DNA of 64,000 nucleotides. It comes from Zygaena filipendulae. Taxonomy: Eukaryota > Arthropoda > Insecta > Lepidoptera > Zygaenidae. The stretch's first letter is position 1. The number at the start of each line of letters is the position of its first letter. The position numbers and the translations under genes were made by a program. The notes beneath the pieces were generated by a model. It was not told the DNA's origin. It saw nothing but the letters and a program-made list of their open reading frames with translations, and did not search any database. Positions 11,629 through 23,995 of this stretch are shown piece by piece. The DNA is taken from NCBI GenBank assembly GCA_907165275.2, contig OU015652.1, positions 13,221,001 to 13,285,000 of the forward strand, written 5' to 3'.

Positions 11629-14482
11629 TGTAGGTATGTATCTTATTCTTAGGCTCATATCAATAAACAGTACTCAAATAATTGATACGCTTGATATCTT
11701 TGTTTCTCGAGTTTAAGCGAATCACAGAATATTTTAAGAACGTATCTAAGTTTGAATAACGTTTATAAATATGAGACTTAGAGCTAGCTCTACAATATGA
11801 GTGTAAAATTGTAATTGATATGCAATAAATTTACAAATGTGGAAATACCGGGAAAAATCTTTGTAGGTACTTCACATAAATGGGGTAAATATGCACGCTC
11901 TTGATTCAACTCTAAGAAATTTGCCACACGACAGTGGTCAGCCTGTCGCAGACTTTCCTCTTGCAACTTCCTTAGAAGTAGTCACACCGATAAATATAAC
12001 ATATTAACGAACATATGTAGGTACCTATTGAATTAATTATTGGTGTAGTCACGCCGACTGATGTGACACTAATATAATATTCGGTGCTAATATTCATGCT
12101 GTCACCACATCGACGCGAGGTCGATACAAACACATAGGTCAACACATATTATGTATGAACAAGTCCTGTGAAACATTAAGTTACTCGATAGATTTATTTT
12201 ATTTCTAAAACATTAGAAATATTTAGGGCTAGTTTAATATTGTTCAACAAATTCTGTTAGGCATAAAGAGACCACTCATAATTTCACATATTATATTATA
12301 GGTAAAATAGAAATATAAGCTAAGGACAGTAACACTGTGGATCAAGTATAGTATACAACTTCGGCTTATGAAAATATAAATTTTAAATATATTAATTAAT
12401 ATATTGATACAGGTAAACAAAGTTATGATAGTTAGATGACCGTCTTTCGACCGGTACAGGCCGCAATGTCACTTAAACCTGGATCAAATTTTACTGTAAA
12501 AATAGATATCAGCTGTTCTTTATGAGACCCATAGACCAGCGATCTCCTATAGGTACCTACACTAAACATATGTAGGTAACAATCGGCTTTTTTATGAGAG
12601 CTAGCTAATGACGATCGGAGTAGTTGCGGTAAAAAACAAAACGGCATCAAGGTGTGTAATTATACAAATTTAGAATCCGACAGTCGGTTGTTTTGTTTCT
12701 CTTTGCTTATTATATACAATACATAGTTGATGCCGCGAGATTAGATCACTCCGTAACAAATTATTCCATTAGAACGACGTTTAGTTAGATGCTCTAAGTG
12801 ATGTTTGATAGTAGCCTCCATTGTTACGTGTTGCTTTGATATTTTTTTTTTTTGTTTTTGTTTAATTGAAATGTATTTTAAGTATTATTATAGTTAGACG
12901 CTTTTAGAGAAACTGTTGAGTATTTTCCGACAAATGCGTTTTGATAAATGATAAAGTTTGGATATTTGAATGTTGCGACATTACCTCATATAAACGGATC
13001 AACAAACTTGAATTAACACATATTATGTACCAGGTACCTATATAGGTATATGTAATAGGAGACTTTTTTCAGGTAAAAATAACTCTTGTGGGAATCCTAA
13101 AACTTGAAAACCGCAGGGCTAGTTGCAGATGTTAAATCTGCGTATACAGTTATAAGTTTTCTTTTTCTCTGTCTACCATATTGCGTTACCGAATATTTAC
13201 TTAATATTTCATTCCTTATACTTTACCATTGTATGTTAATTCAAAGAGAGAGGTATAGGTACTATAGATATCACCTTTCAACTTCGTACCCCTTGTCTGA
13301 CTAAGTTCGTCTGTCAAGTCCATAAAACCCCTGTCAAACACTTGTTAGAACGGCTAATAAGGTTTTTCTTCTGCACCTCTGAAATGACAGCTGATCCGCG
13401 GATACCCTTCAAGATCTCGTTGCGTTTTTTTTTTGCTTACGTTTCGTAGTGGCTTAGAAGTCAACTTTGATACGCACTCAATTAATCCGTCATAATGTTG
13501 TTGTAGATTCGCCATGGATAAACATTTTGATAAATTGATTCGAGAAAAATAATAATCGCATATGGTCAAGTGTGTTTTCAGTCGGTTGTGGAGGGTTCGA
13601 GAGATTCAGTTTAAAGTCAATAAGTTGTTTAAAGTTTTATCGCAATCGGATGAACGGTACCGCAGTGCATGAAATACGCATAGTAAAATTGTTGATTTTT
13701 ATCTACCATTTAATTGATTGATTGATATTTGACATGATGAAGAAAAAATATAAATATAATAATTACCATTGTATATAAATAATAAATTAATAAATCCATT
13801 GGTTTCTTATTTAGATGCGCTTATCATTTTAAGAGTCACATCATAATGGTACATTACATAATTTACTTACTTGTAAATAAAATAATTTTAATTGTACTCA
13901 ATACATTTTTTGCATTGATATAATACTGAATTTTGAATATTTTATTGTAGTTGAACATTGAGGATTCCGCTGAATATTTCTACTTGTGTGTGTTAAGTTC
14001 AGCCATCTGAGTGTGGAACCCTGATTACGATTAACCTCTGTCAGTTGTGGAAGGATTGTTTGCTTATTACGTTTGCAAAGTTTTATTATACCATTTTTTG
14101 CAATTAAAATTTGGCACACCCAAAATAAAGTTGATATTTTATTATTAGTTAAATTGGAAAAAAAAATATTATTAGTATTTTATGATGCTCTAAGTGCAGG
14201 TTTTATTGCTTTTTTTTCATATATTTTTAAATTGTTTAAGCGGAATACCAAAAGGTCATTTCTTAGAGTTCTCTAATTTTAGTTGAACCGTAATAATGCA
14301 CCTTATCTATTTCAGCTTCAAGTTCATCTCATTGTGCTTCTTGTATCAGTGAAGTTTCTTATTTATAAAAATAAAATTATCGTGACATCTTATGCAATTT
14401 TTCTTAAAAAAAAACAAAACTACCGAATTAGTTTATTCAACAATATTTAAAAAATATCCCATGATTGTAAATAAATATTACG
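11629..14482. other. Unassigned AT-rich DNA
   Basis: I find no gene. One acceptor-like site with an abutting GT (gagacttttttcag then gtaaaa) lies at 13072/13073 and is discussed in the findings. The short frames here have no recognisable features. Confidence 0.5.
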
Positions 14483-14722
14483 AGACAGACATAGACATAG
14501 ACATAACTTTATTTGGCATCACAAAATTTCTTAAAAGTAAAACATGCATCAAATTTAAAATGAATCGTATATAATTTCCGTGATACCAAAATGGACACCG
14601 TCTCAGCATATGCTGTCGCATAAAGCGCGCCAGCGCTGGTTTTCAGCGGAGCCCATACGGCGCGGGGATGCGGCCGCGCGATACCCGATCGTATGTCTGG
14701 CCGCCAATTCAAATACATACAC
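14483..14722 (-). repeat. Non-LTR element 3' end, minus orientation
   Basis: On the plus strand an (agacat)n hexamer run (14485-14504) leads into 'aactttatttggcatcac' and then a GC-richer body ('gcgctggttttcagcgg', 'gcgcggggatgcggccgcgc'). Reversed, this is a LINE 3'UTR ending in an AATAAAGT-like signal and a short tandem tail. No reverse transcriptase frame remains. Confidence 0.5.
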
Positions 14723-17066
14723 ATTACATAGATAATATATATATATATAAATTATATAGATACATAATATATTATAGTATTTATTGATAGTAAATAGAAT
14801 AGTAATAAAAATAACATATGATATAACAGACGTCGGCGAATGTGTTGATAGTTAACTATTAGCCATACGAAAGGAATGTAACTTTTGTTTTCATTCGTTT
14901 TCGTTACATCTACGCAAATCAGATGTCTACAATGTATTGATCTGATTGTGGCTCATTCAAGTCACGACCGACTACCGTGGTACAGGTTATGATATTAAAA
15001 TTTGCTCGTTTCCGAACTCCTGCGCATTGGGCAAGTGAAGCGAGGGAGTGGTATGCGGTGTGCACTGTGCGCAGGCCATTACAGTGTCATTGTACACTGT
15101 CAACGAAGCGTACGTGAAGCGAATGACAGCTATTCTGACATCTAACTGCGAAAGTGACCATTGCATTGCGAATTCTTAAATTTTTTGTTAATAAATTATC
15201 CACACGGATCCAATATAGAATTTCGAAATAAAATCAGGGATTGGTCAAAAGTTCATGTGGATTGACCACATGAATAAACAAGTAACTACGTTTTGATGTA
15301 AGCCCATTTATTATAGAAATGAATATTTTATATTACTGTGAAACTTTATGCGGCTGAACGAATATGAGGGAGGTATTGTATATTCAGACATAGTATACAC
15401 TTGAATCCGGATAAATGCATAACCAGTTCATACTAGAATTCGTGAATGCGCTAAGTACTGCTAAATTAACATTTCTGACCGGATCGCAATATATCTCACG
15501 ATAACTACATAATTAAAAAACAGCGTCAATGATCAAAATGAATGGAGACAAGGCGAAAAAGGTACTTAATGATGTTAGTAATTGAATGGAAAGCACTGTT
15601 GAAAAATCTTACAGCTCTTCATAGTTATGCTTCTACTATGTTACAAGCTTAACATGTGATACCAGGCAGGTTGTTCCGCGGGGCGCTGTGAAGCAACCGC
15701 GCTTGTGTAATTTGTATCGACTTGGTATTTATTTATGGGATACTGCAGATTGCACCTCGACTAGACTTGTTTACAGAGTCGTCGTTTAACCCAAAACCGC
15801 GTTCGCTACTGCAAGTCAGAGTAATAATTTTTATCTTTCACGCATGCTCCTTTGTTTGCAAGTACACTGTTAGAGCTTCCTCCATCCATCATGGTGCTTT
15901 GTAAATCTCCTGACCGGTTAATACGATGACGACAAACTCTATCTCTTCTCTTTTACTGTCTTAAATGCTCTTCTTCTCTTTTAATCTTGTCTTCTATAAC
16001 ATTGATAGTAGTAATTAAATATATCTTGTCTTGGTGTCCTTTCATCATGACTCGCCTGTTCTCAAAAGAGTAGACGAATAAGGAGACTTCTCTTTTCGGG
16101 TTATCTTTTCTTATATTCTAGTTTCTCATAAATGTCCTTATCATCTTTTCCCACTTTACTTAATCAGCAAATTGCGAGAAAGTTTTTTTAGTATCTACTT
16201 TTTTCTTCAATTGAAATAAATGTTACGACTTACGATATTAAGCTGTTATTTTAATGATTGAATTGCAATATATTTTAGCTTAGATCAGAAGCAATCATGA
16301 ACGCTGTGTGACACAACAGTTTCCTCTAAAAATAGGTATATCTTATTTGAAAATGCCATTTATCAAAACGTAATTTGAACATCAACGAGCTTAAATTACG
16401 ATTGACAGCGTGCATGCACCGTCAGCTGCCCAATTCGGCAGGACGTCACTCAAATGCAGCCGCTGACAGGCGCATTTGAGTGACGTCGACAGTCTTAAAT
16501 ATACAGTAGAAACTTGCCTTTGCGTTTAATTCTTCCAGAATGTTCCATGAACAGGGTAGGAGTGGATAATTTTGAGATTTTGGTAGCGAAGATTTAATTG
16601 GTTCTTGACATTTTGATTGCCAAGGAGAAATATTTTATTTTCATGCTCTCTTTGGTATTCTGGGTTGGTGGGTTGGGTTGGGAGCTGGTTATTGTACAAA
16701 AATTAATGTTAAAATTTGGGTCTACAGTTAATTAGTTTCCGAGACATCGAATATTAAAACGTTCGTAGCAGTAAAATCAATCTGTCCTATAAAATATGCA
16801 GATCATCTTGACATGCCAAAAACGGTAAGGTTTAAACTGCTGACTAGGGAGTCGATTTTTGAATCGCTCAAATTACTTTCACGCACGGAATCGCAAATTC
16901 ACGTGCGAATCCTCATACATTTTTTAAGCATTCACGCGGGAATACCTATAAATTTTTCTGTGGAATCAACCTTTCTCTTAGTGAAAACCACATTTATTTT
17001 TTTAAGTAAATATATAGTTTTTGTACTTTATTTTTAAAGGTGTAAAAAACCTTGGTAGGTTTATCT
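14723..17066. other. Unassigned AT-rich DNA
   Basis: No gene is recognised. The stretch contains the perfect hairpin at 16442-16487, listed separately. The frame at 16813-17037 (74 codons) starts in unique sequence and ends just before a SINE-like tail, with no family match. Confidence 0.45.
16442..16487. repeat. Perfect 16-bp hairpin
   Basis: gacgtcactcaaatgc (16442-16457) is exactly repeated in inverse orientation at 16472-16487, with a 14-nt spacer. The outer end of each arm is GACGTC, itself a palindrome. It could be a small foldback remnant or a structured RNA site. Confidence 0.7.
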
Positions 17067-17167
17067 AAAAACCGACTTATGAAAATCCGTTCAGTAGTTT
17101 TTGAGTTTATCGCGACCAGACAGACAGACATACACGGTGGTTGACTTTCTTTTATAATATGTAGTGA
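17067..17167 (+). repeat. SINE-like repeat, 3' part only
   Basis: 'aaaatccgttcagtagtttttgag', then 'cagacagacagacat' and 'ttttataatatgtagtgat' match the 3' half of the GC-rich SINE-like family. The head is lost or very diverged. Confidence 0.5.
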
Positions 17168-17579
17168 TTATCTAAAAGCCTCAAGTGAAATCAGTATTTC
17201 CTTAATACCTACATATATTACTTAGCACCTGCTAATTCTAAGGGTCTATTAAAAGGCTAAGCTAATTTCTCTATCTAATATTACCTCACGATGTCTCAGA
17301 ATTCTCACTCAGATCTCGCTTTTACGACCTTAATCATTGTGATTGCTTGCTTTCCCCACTCTGTGCTATAATTTAACACTTAGTGCTTCCATCTATCACA
17401 TCGACACAGGTCGGTACTCTCTCTGAGTATTTTTTGCCCTTTTTTGAATTTTTTTTTTTCAACTTTCGTTCTCCGCATCTTATACGAAACTTCCATAGGT
17501 AACTAAACTTTTTCTAAATTTGTAAATGGAGATATAATGGTGGGTACATCATCTATTCACAGGGTTTTTTTTTAAGAAA

Positions 17580-17733
17580 AAGCCCCGCGGTTTTACTCTC
17601 GTTAATTTCGGAGCCCCCCGGGAATTCGGGATAAAAGTGCACTCTGTCCTTTTCTGTAGGTAACCCCTTAAACAAAGTGTATGCAGAATTTATTTTTGAT
17701 CTTTTGAGTGATTGCAGCGTGAAAGTCTAAACA
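17580..17733 (+). repeat. SINE-like 'CCCGCGG' repeat
   Basis: Head 'agccccgcggttttactctc' and 'gagccccccgggaattcggg', followed by 'ctctgtccttttctgt' and 'gcgtgaaagtctaaac'. The copy is diverged and lacks the usual tail. Confidence 0.65.
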
Positions 17734-17845
17734 AAAAAGCACCGATCTATGATAATAAAAAATTATGTCAACCCCCATCCTCCTGCGGGGGAGAGGGGGA
17801 GTAGAGTTGTACAATATAATCTTTACGTCTGGCTGTGCTCACGCC

Positions 17846-18149
17846 AATGGGGATGTTGACTACTTTTGAAAATCAAAATTTTAATTAGTCCGTCGGTTAG
17901 AAAATAAAAAAACAATAGACGCGTATTTTTTGCTTTTTCAAATAAATTAAAATATACAGAGATACAGCGCATTAAAGTTTAGGGTGAGGGGGTCGTGACG
18001 TCACTAACCGCTAAAACCGCCATACAAACGATATTTCAACTCAATGTACCGCTGTTATTTTTTCATTACGTAAAAAATAAAAAATACGTGTCCAATATTT
18101 TTTCATAATCTACAAAACGGACTAAAAATAAATAGTCAACATGCCCATT
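17846..18149 (+). mobile_element. Long-TIR element with TGACGTCA (copy 2, internally deleted)
   Basis: Ends aatggggatgttgacta and tagtcaacatgcccatt are inverted complements apart from one base. The body matches the copy at 10701 but lacks about 25 nt in the middle, including the second TGACGTCA; one remains at 17996-18003. The trinucleotide gcc flanks both ends if the TIR is taken from AATGGG. That could be a short target duplication, but other copies do not confirm it. Confidence 0.8.
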
Positions 18150-19555
18150 GCCAATATTTTCGATTCGTTTTTGTTCTATTCGTGAACAGTGCCCAGACCA
18201 CTCGCACGGATTCGCTCCGGCTCCTCCGATTGCTAGGGCATTATTTATGCATTAAAGGACCCCATTATAACACCATCACGCCCGCCGGCGACACGGGGGA
18301 GGGGTAACGATGCCCACTTACAGGTGTTGCCTCAACTCTCATGGGACATTGGGATTATTCTCAAAGTGAATCGTCAGGGCTGGTTATTTAATACACCTCA
18401 TTAATAAAATACTATTGTTACCAATTTTATTTATTTGTTTATTTATTAGGTACTACCTAGTTTGTGATCACATGGTACGGTACAGGTGTGATATTTTACA
18501 AAGTATATGATTCTACTGTGACCTGTCATTTAGATGTACAAACATAAAATATATGTAGAAATAGAAAGAATATAGTAGCAGATAACAGTAGATAGTTATC
18601 TGCTGTTGTACTTGTAATGATAGCTGACTAACTGATGATGATCACATAACACAATGTAACTGAAGGCAGGCATGACCGAGACTACTAGCTGAGCGACACA
18701 TTTAGAACGAACTAGAAACTATTACAATTAATTTTTAAATGTAATTAATAAAGTTGTACAGCATACCAGATATCCGTAGGGAACGCGGAGCAGTGCCTGG
18801 GACTTGCGACCCAGGTGTAGGTTTAATAGGGCCCCTTTACAATGCATGAACGCTCACCTCCACTGCCCGTGCTCCCGACTTCTCGCCGATATATAAATTA
18901 AAATAAACTTTATAATGCAACATAGTAGAAGAAACTTAATAGAAAAAACCTAAAAGGAAACTCAAATGAACACTCTAATGAAAAAACATAGAGGATAAAA
19001 AGCAACTTTACTGTTTAGTATACAGAATCTGTATTCATTTTGGCATCGGCTTCCGATTTCAAACTGTTCCATTTTCTGTCTGTGTTGACGATGTCAAATT
19101 ATAATATCTGTTTATGTCTATGACTATAAGTAGTACACAACATGGATGCCAAACGTCAATGGTAGATTTCTCTTTGTGAATACGCACCGCCCGTTTGTGC
19201 AACGCTCAGTAAACAATAATATCGATAGCAAGTAATAATTTTCAATGCGTTCACATACATAATTCATTTATGACATTAGTAGAAAGTAGAACGCGGTTAA
19301 TTTGCATGGCAACAACGAGAAATTATCTTTCGAAAGGGACACATGTACTTGTGGCTAGCTACTAAGTAAATGAGCGTTCTAGTCTGATAACGCGTCACGC
19401 TGCGCGCGCGCATCCACACACAATAACTCATCCTATATATTATATCGAAAAGCATAATTGATATTATAGAGTACGGAACACTCCGTATCAACGAATATAG
19501 CATTTTCAAATATTAACTGATATGGCTCTGTTACTTGTTGGGACTAACGGAGATT
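18150..19555. other. Unassigned DNA
   Basis: No gene is recognised. The stretch includes GC-richer patches (18180-18320, 18770-18890) and a (GC)5 tract at 19402-19411. Confidence 0.45.
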
Positions 19556-19741
19556 TTATTATCCTACTAATACTATAAATGTGAAAGTGTGGATGTTTGT
19601 TACTCAATCGCGTAAAACGGCTGAACGGATTTGGATGAGATTTGGCATGCACGTTGTCAAGGGGTACAGGTACTTTTTATCCCGAAATTCTCGCGGGAAC
19701 TCCAAAATTACCGCGGGTAAAACCGCGGGGCACAGCTAGTA
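19556..19741 (-). repeat. SINE-like 'CCCGCGG' repeat
   Basis: Minus orientation and nearly complete: the plus strand runs from 'ctaatactataaatgtgaaa' through 'acggctgaacggatttgg' and 'ggcatgcacgttgtcaaggg' to 'aaaaccgcggggcacagcta'. It is close to the apparent family consensus, so probably young. Confidence 0.85.
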
Positions 19742-20136
19742 AGAAATAATAATTCTAAATAAATAAATAAATAAATATCTAGTTGTGGGAAAAATCACTT
19801 GTTATTAATTAAACGATGCTAAACTCTCTTGAGAATCGACAACTGTAATCTTATGCGCAACCTGACAAACTGTTTTCTACCCTTGCCTATGGATTAAAAA
19901 CTGACTGACTGTTTTATTATTTTCTTTCTTTTATGTAGCAGTTTCTTTTTGCGAAAACACAGTGCAGATTGATAACCAGATTTGCCTCTAATCGTTCGCT
20001 TAGTTCTCCTAAACAACTTGGCGAATTTTGATGAGGTTATCACTATAATTTACAGAATTATCTCCTACTAGAGAAGAGAAATTAACTTGCGTAGCTAGTT
20101 AAAGAAAACCTTAAGCTCTTATGTAAACCCAGCTTA

Positions 20137-20314
20137 AATTATAAATGCAAGTAGAGTTTGTTTGTTAAGCATCGCTTTTATGCCTTAACTACTAAATCGA
20201 TCATGAAATTTTGCTTACCTACACGTTGTCAAGGGTACAGAAAAGGACATGGGGGACTTTAAAATACCTACTAATGTTTAAATTAACGCGGGTGAACCCA
20301 CAGGAAACAACTAG
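20137..20314 (-). repeat. SINE-like repeat, diverged
   Basis: Minus orientation: 'attataaatgcaagtagag', 'cacgttgtcaagggtacag', 'aaaaggacatgggggac' and the decayed head 'gcgggtgaacccacagga' with 'aacaactagtaa' at the end. Confidence 0.6.
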
Positions 20315-20658
20315 TAACAGACATACAATAAAATTCATAGATAGGTAACCTAACGTTAAATTTATCACAGCTTCATTCTCATCGTAATTGGTATTTTTAT
20401 CTCATGATTCTATGATGAACATTCAGGAAAATAGTTCCAGTAGATAGATTTAAGAGAAACAATACGTGCCTAGCTGATTTGAAACTGAATTTGTTCACGG
20501 GCGCGCGAAACGCAATGCGGAAGCGTCGCGCGTCGACCGCAACCGCGGACGCGCAGCGCATGCGCAACGCAACTTTTATTGTTATAACTAGCTATTGCCG
20601 CGGTTGCGTGAGCGATTCTGTAAAAGTTCACGAGAATATATACCTCAAACACCTATAT

Positions 20659-20818
20659 GGACGCAGATAAGCAATAACATGTTAACCCACAAAATTAAGT
20701 TATTGATTCAGAACCATTTATTGAGAGTTAGGGAACGTTTTTTAATTATGTGTTTACCCTTATTACATCGCTTAAATATGTAACTAAATATTGAACATAA
20801 AAAATGTTGATACAAAAT
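20659..20818 (+). mobile_element. 235-bp MITE family, left part only
   Basis: Starts ggacgcagataagcaataac and matches the two full copies at 29208-29442 and 53114-53348 for about 160 nt. It then breaks off just after 'gatacaaaat', and the right terminal repeat is absent. Different sequence with an inverted repeat follows immediately, so the right part was deleted or replaced. Confidence 0.75.
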
Positions 20819-20844
20819 TTACACGCTGCTTGAGAGTAAACCCC

Positions 20845-20907
20845 ATAAAAGCGGGTTTAAACCCGATTAAAGACCGTAAAAGGCTGGCTTTTATCGGGTT
20901 TAAACCC
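20845..20907. repeat. Paired GGGTTTAAACCC palindromes in an inverted repeat
   Basis: GGGTTTAAACCC occurs at 20853-20864 and 20896-20907. The flanking bases extend this to an imperfect inverted repeat of about 22 nt (gggtttaaacccgattaaag against its near-complement), with a loop of about 10 nt. No function can be inferred. Confidence 0.6.
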
Positions 20908-21355
20908 ACCGGGTTGATTGCCCATCTATATGAGGGAGTAATAGCGCTACCATTGAAACGAAATTGTGGCCCGCCTGGTTTCATACAATTTTATGAACTT
21001 GCCTTATCTACTTTAATCTATGTCTGTGATTGCATGTTTCGTCAGATCTCTACGGACCTATCCTACGGTTGAATAGATACCTACACCCAGTCTATTGTAA
21101 ACCACAATCGCTTTGGATCCTATTATAGGAAACTGCTAGGAAACGGCTGGCACATCCTCAATTACCAACAAGGAATGCACTGTGGTAGCGTTAAATGCAT
21201 ATTATACAATACACGTCGGCAAACAACTTAGTACTGGCAACACTGGTCCTATCCTTACCTTTTTTTAGGGGAAAACTGCCAGTATTGGGGACTATAATTT
21301 TGGGAATGCTTTCTACTTTTAAATCTTCCATCCCTCTTTTCCTTTGACAAAATCA

Positions 21356-21558
21356 ACTAGCTGTTCCCCGCGGTTTCACCGGCGTTAATTTCGGAGACCA
21401 CGCGGGAATTCCGGGATAAAAAGTATCTTATGTGTTATTCTGATGTATAAGCTATATTATTGTAAAGTTTCATTAAAATCCATTCAGTAGTTTTTGCGTG
21501 AAAGAGTAACAAATATCCATACATCTGTAAATACGAACTTTCGCGTTTATAAATATTA
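21356..21558 (+). repeat. SINE-like 'CCCGCGG' repeat (first of a tandem pair)
   Basis: Starts ctagctgttccccgcgg; body 'gaattccgggataaaaagta', 'catccattcag'-type core and 'gcgtgaaagagtaacaaat'; ends 'gcgtttataaatattactag', where the next copy begins. Confidence 0.75.
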
Positions 21559-21732
21559 CTAGCTACTGCTATGCGCCGCAGTTTCACCCGCGGTAATTTC
21601 GCAAGTACCCTATATCCTTCTCTGTACCCCTGACAACGTGCATGCCAAATTTCATACAAATCCGTTCAGCCGTTTTGGCGTGATTGAGTAACAAACATCC
21701 AAACATCCACACTTTCACATTTATAATACTAG
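21559..21732 (+). repeat. SINE-like 'CCCGCGG' repeat (second of a tandem pair)
   Basis: Begins at the tail of the preceding copy (actagctactgctatgcgcc). It has 'ccctgacaacgtgcatgcca', 'ccgttcagccgttttggcg', and ends 'cacatttataatactagt'. The two share the 'attactag' junction, so one copy probably inserted into the tail of the other. Confidence 0.75.
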
Positions 21733-22376
21733 TTAAAGCTTGTATGCAATATGTACACAAGTACGCGCGAAAGAATTTATACTTGCCTGATATATAGGTA
21801 TTGCATAAAATATACAATATAACTCATAAACATTAAAAAAACGATAAAAATGAAGCAATTAAGAACACCTCTCAACTAAAAGTCAAGTTCAAGTCGATGA
21901 AGTTCTTCAAAACACTGTCTCTCTGTCGTCGACTGGGGTGATAATTTTTTTAGAAGTGTGCTTAAAATTAAGCTTAATAGTCTTAGGAGGTCGTCGCACT
22001 CTCTAATTGCTTGTAATTTTTACGTCTTGATCTTAATGTGGAGGCCGAGTCGTCCGAGTTGGAGGCTTTAGGAATGCCGACCGACGCGGCTCGAGACACA
22101 CTAACTGCGTGACATGTCGTACTTTTTATATATGAATAGCAATCAAATCGTAAATAGAAAGAATTTTTATTGATATCAAACATTTTGTCGATACTTGTGT
22201 TTTCTGATAGGAGATATTTTAATTGTTTACATTAATTTTAATAGTATGTAAATACAGTTTATGAATATTGATGTTCGAATACAACTTCTGATGTATTTAA
22301 TCTTACTGTATGTTGATTGTTGTGTTTCTCATGACTAATTTGTGCATGAATTGATCGTATTGGATGATAGTTGACA

Positions 22377-22676
22377 GGGCCGCTGGTATAGTAGAAAGTA
22401 AATCTGGTCTGATCGCTCGCGCTGGGTGTCGAGGGTTCGATCCCCACATCTTGGTGAACATCTATGTCACGAACGTTGGCGTTTGTTCTGATTCTGGGTG
22501 ATTAGTATGTGTCATTTACAAAAAAGAATCATGTTTTTAGAAATTTGTTTAAAATATAATGTTAAAATATTTGTTATTTTAAAATATAATGTTTAGTTGT
22601 TGTATAGGTATTAATGACGTATGCTGTAAATCTTTGTGCTGTGTCATATAAAGTTTATCAATTCAATTCAATTCAA
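22377..22676 (+). mobile_element. tRNA-headed SINE
   Basis: The head has an A-box-like tggtatagtaga (22384-22395) and, about 50 nt downstream, a B-box ggttcgatcc (22434-22443) inside 'gagggttcgatcccc', the spacing of an RNA polymerase III tRNA-type internal promoter. No acceptor stem closes it, so it is not a functional tRNA gene. A unique body of about 200 nt follows and ends in 'gtcatataaagtttatc' plus a (aattc)n tail at about 22657-22676, as in tRNA-derived SINEs. Its mobility would depend on a LINE partner. Confidence 0.65.
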
Positions 22677-22759
22677 ATTTTGAGTTCCAGCTGCATTATC
22701 CCTATATGATAATGTCGTATCTATTATTATTGAATGAAATCAATATTACATAGTATAAA

Positions 22760-22937
22760 ATAAAGTCGCTTCCGCTGTCTGTTTGCGATAAACTCCAAAA
22801 TTACTGAACGCATTTTTATGCGGTTTCCGCCAATAGATAGAATGATTCATGAGGAAGGTTTATATGTATAGTTTATCCTGGAATTCCCGCGGGAACTCCG
22901 AAATTACCGCGGGTAAAACCGCGGGGGCAGCTAGTAA
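22760..22937 (-). repeat. SINE-like 'CCCGCGG' repeat
   Basis: Minus orientation: 'cgcttccgctgtctgtttgc', 'tactgaacgcatttttatg', and the head 'ggaattcccgcgggaact' and 'aaaaccgcgggggcagctag'. Confidence 0.75.
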
Positions 22938-23453
22938 ATACTAAAACAGTTAAACCGAACATTAGAGTCGTAGCGAAATGGGACTGTTTTTATATTTTCT
23001 GGGTCACTTGCATGCTCATTCATTAAACCGACAGTGTGTGACTTGCTTTATTCCGTGTTCCTTATACATTTAGTACCATAACCAGTTGTTTCGTCAAAAC
23101 TTCTATGTGGATTCATGGAATGCCCGAATCTGGCCGTTCCGACTTCGCAATTACCAAAATTACATGAACACTCGTTTACTGCGCATTTATTAGTCACTTA
23201 TTACGCGGCAAAATTACTGAAATAATTATCCATCATTATTAGGGACGCAAGGAAGCACAAATATTCAGATACCTACACGAAATATATTCCAGAGTTTTTT
23301 GCTAACGGAACTTAGAAAATTTATAAGAACAAAGTTTGTTTGTAAAGAAGAGATTTATAATAAACTTTTTCTTCCGCCCTTCTCCTATTTACATCTTCAG
23401 AGGTTTCTTTTATCAGAATACAAAACAATAATATTTTAAAAAAATTTACTTAC

Positions 23454-23552
23454 TTTTGTGCCTCTATTTTTGTTCGCACATCCATACTAAAAGTAGGTAG
23501 ATACTTAACAGAATTTAACGGGGTTTTCACTGCGCACTTCCTTATTGTGTAA
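23454..23552 (-). other. Candidate internal exon, 99 nt (minus strand)
   Basis: On the minus strand an acceptor (ctatgttttcag) ends at 23553 and a consensus donor (caaaa then gtaagtaa) begins at 23453. Of the three reading frames only one is stop-free across all 99 nt, and it gives a plausible soluble peptide containing KCAVKTPLNSVKYLPTFSMD. I do not recognise the peptide. The same frame stays open upstream of the acceptor to a Met at 23683, so it could also be a chance frame. No adjoining exon was found. Confidence 0.25.
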
Positions 23553-23639
23553 CTGAAAACATAGGCTTTGTTTAATCGCAATCGGTCCTCGGAAAGAGAA
23601 GTTATGACAATTAGAAACTGTACATACGGCATAATGCTG

Positions 23640-23750
23640 AGTGGCAGCCATTTTGGTACCAAGTATTCTAGTTTAAGACTCACGCTTGTACTTATTTTAT
23701 TTTTATGGTATCAAATAAACTTTTTTATTCTATTCTATTCTACATTAACT
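23640..23750 (+). repeat. Possible LINE/SINE 3' end with (ttcta)n tail
   Basis: 'ggtatcaaataaacttttt' followed by three tandem attct units (about 23726-23741) has the look of a retroposon 3' end with a short tandem tail. The 5' boundary cannot be set. Confidence 0.35.
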
Positions 23751-23995
23751 ATGATGCAATGGTAATGACAACACTTATACACCACGCGAGCAGAAACGTG
23801 AAAAATAACTATGTTTCAATACAAATATTTGTTAAACTAGTATGTTTATTGTATTGTAAAATCGTTAGATCGCAGTCGGACACTGTACGGACAGTTTTCT
23901 ATATACGTTACACAACCGTTATCAATAACTATGTGTAAAGTGGTACTTTATTAGTGTCCGCTTGTGACTTTTTAGTTAGGTACCTTAACATTTTA

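Noticed and set aside
22384..22455. Functional tRNA gene at the A/B boxes
   Set aside because: No acceptor stem closes and no anticodon arm can be drawn; the body and tandem tail downstream fit a SINE.
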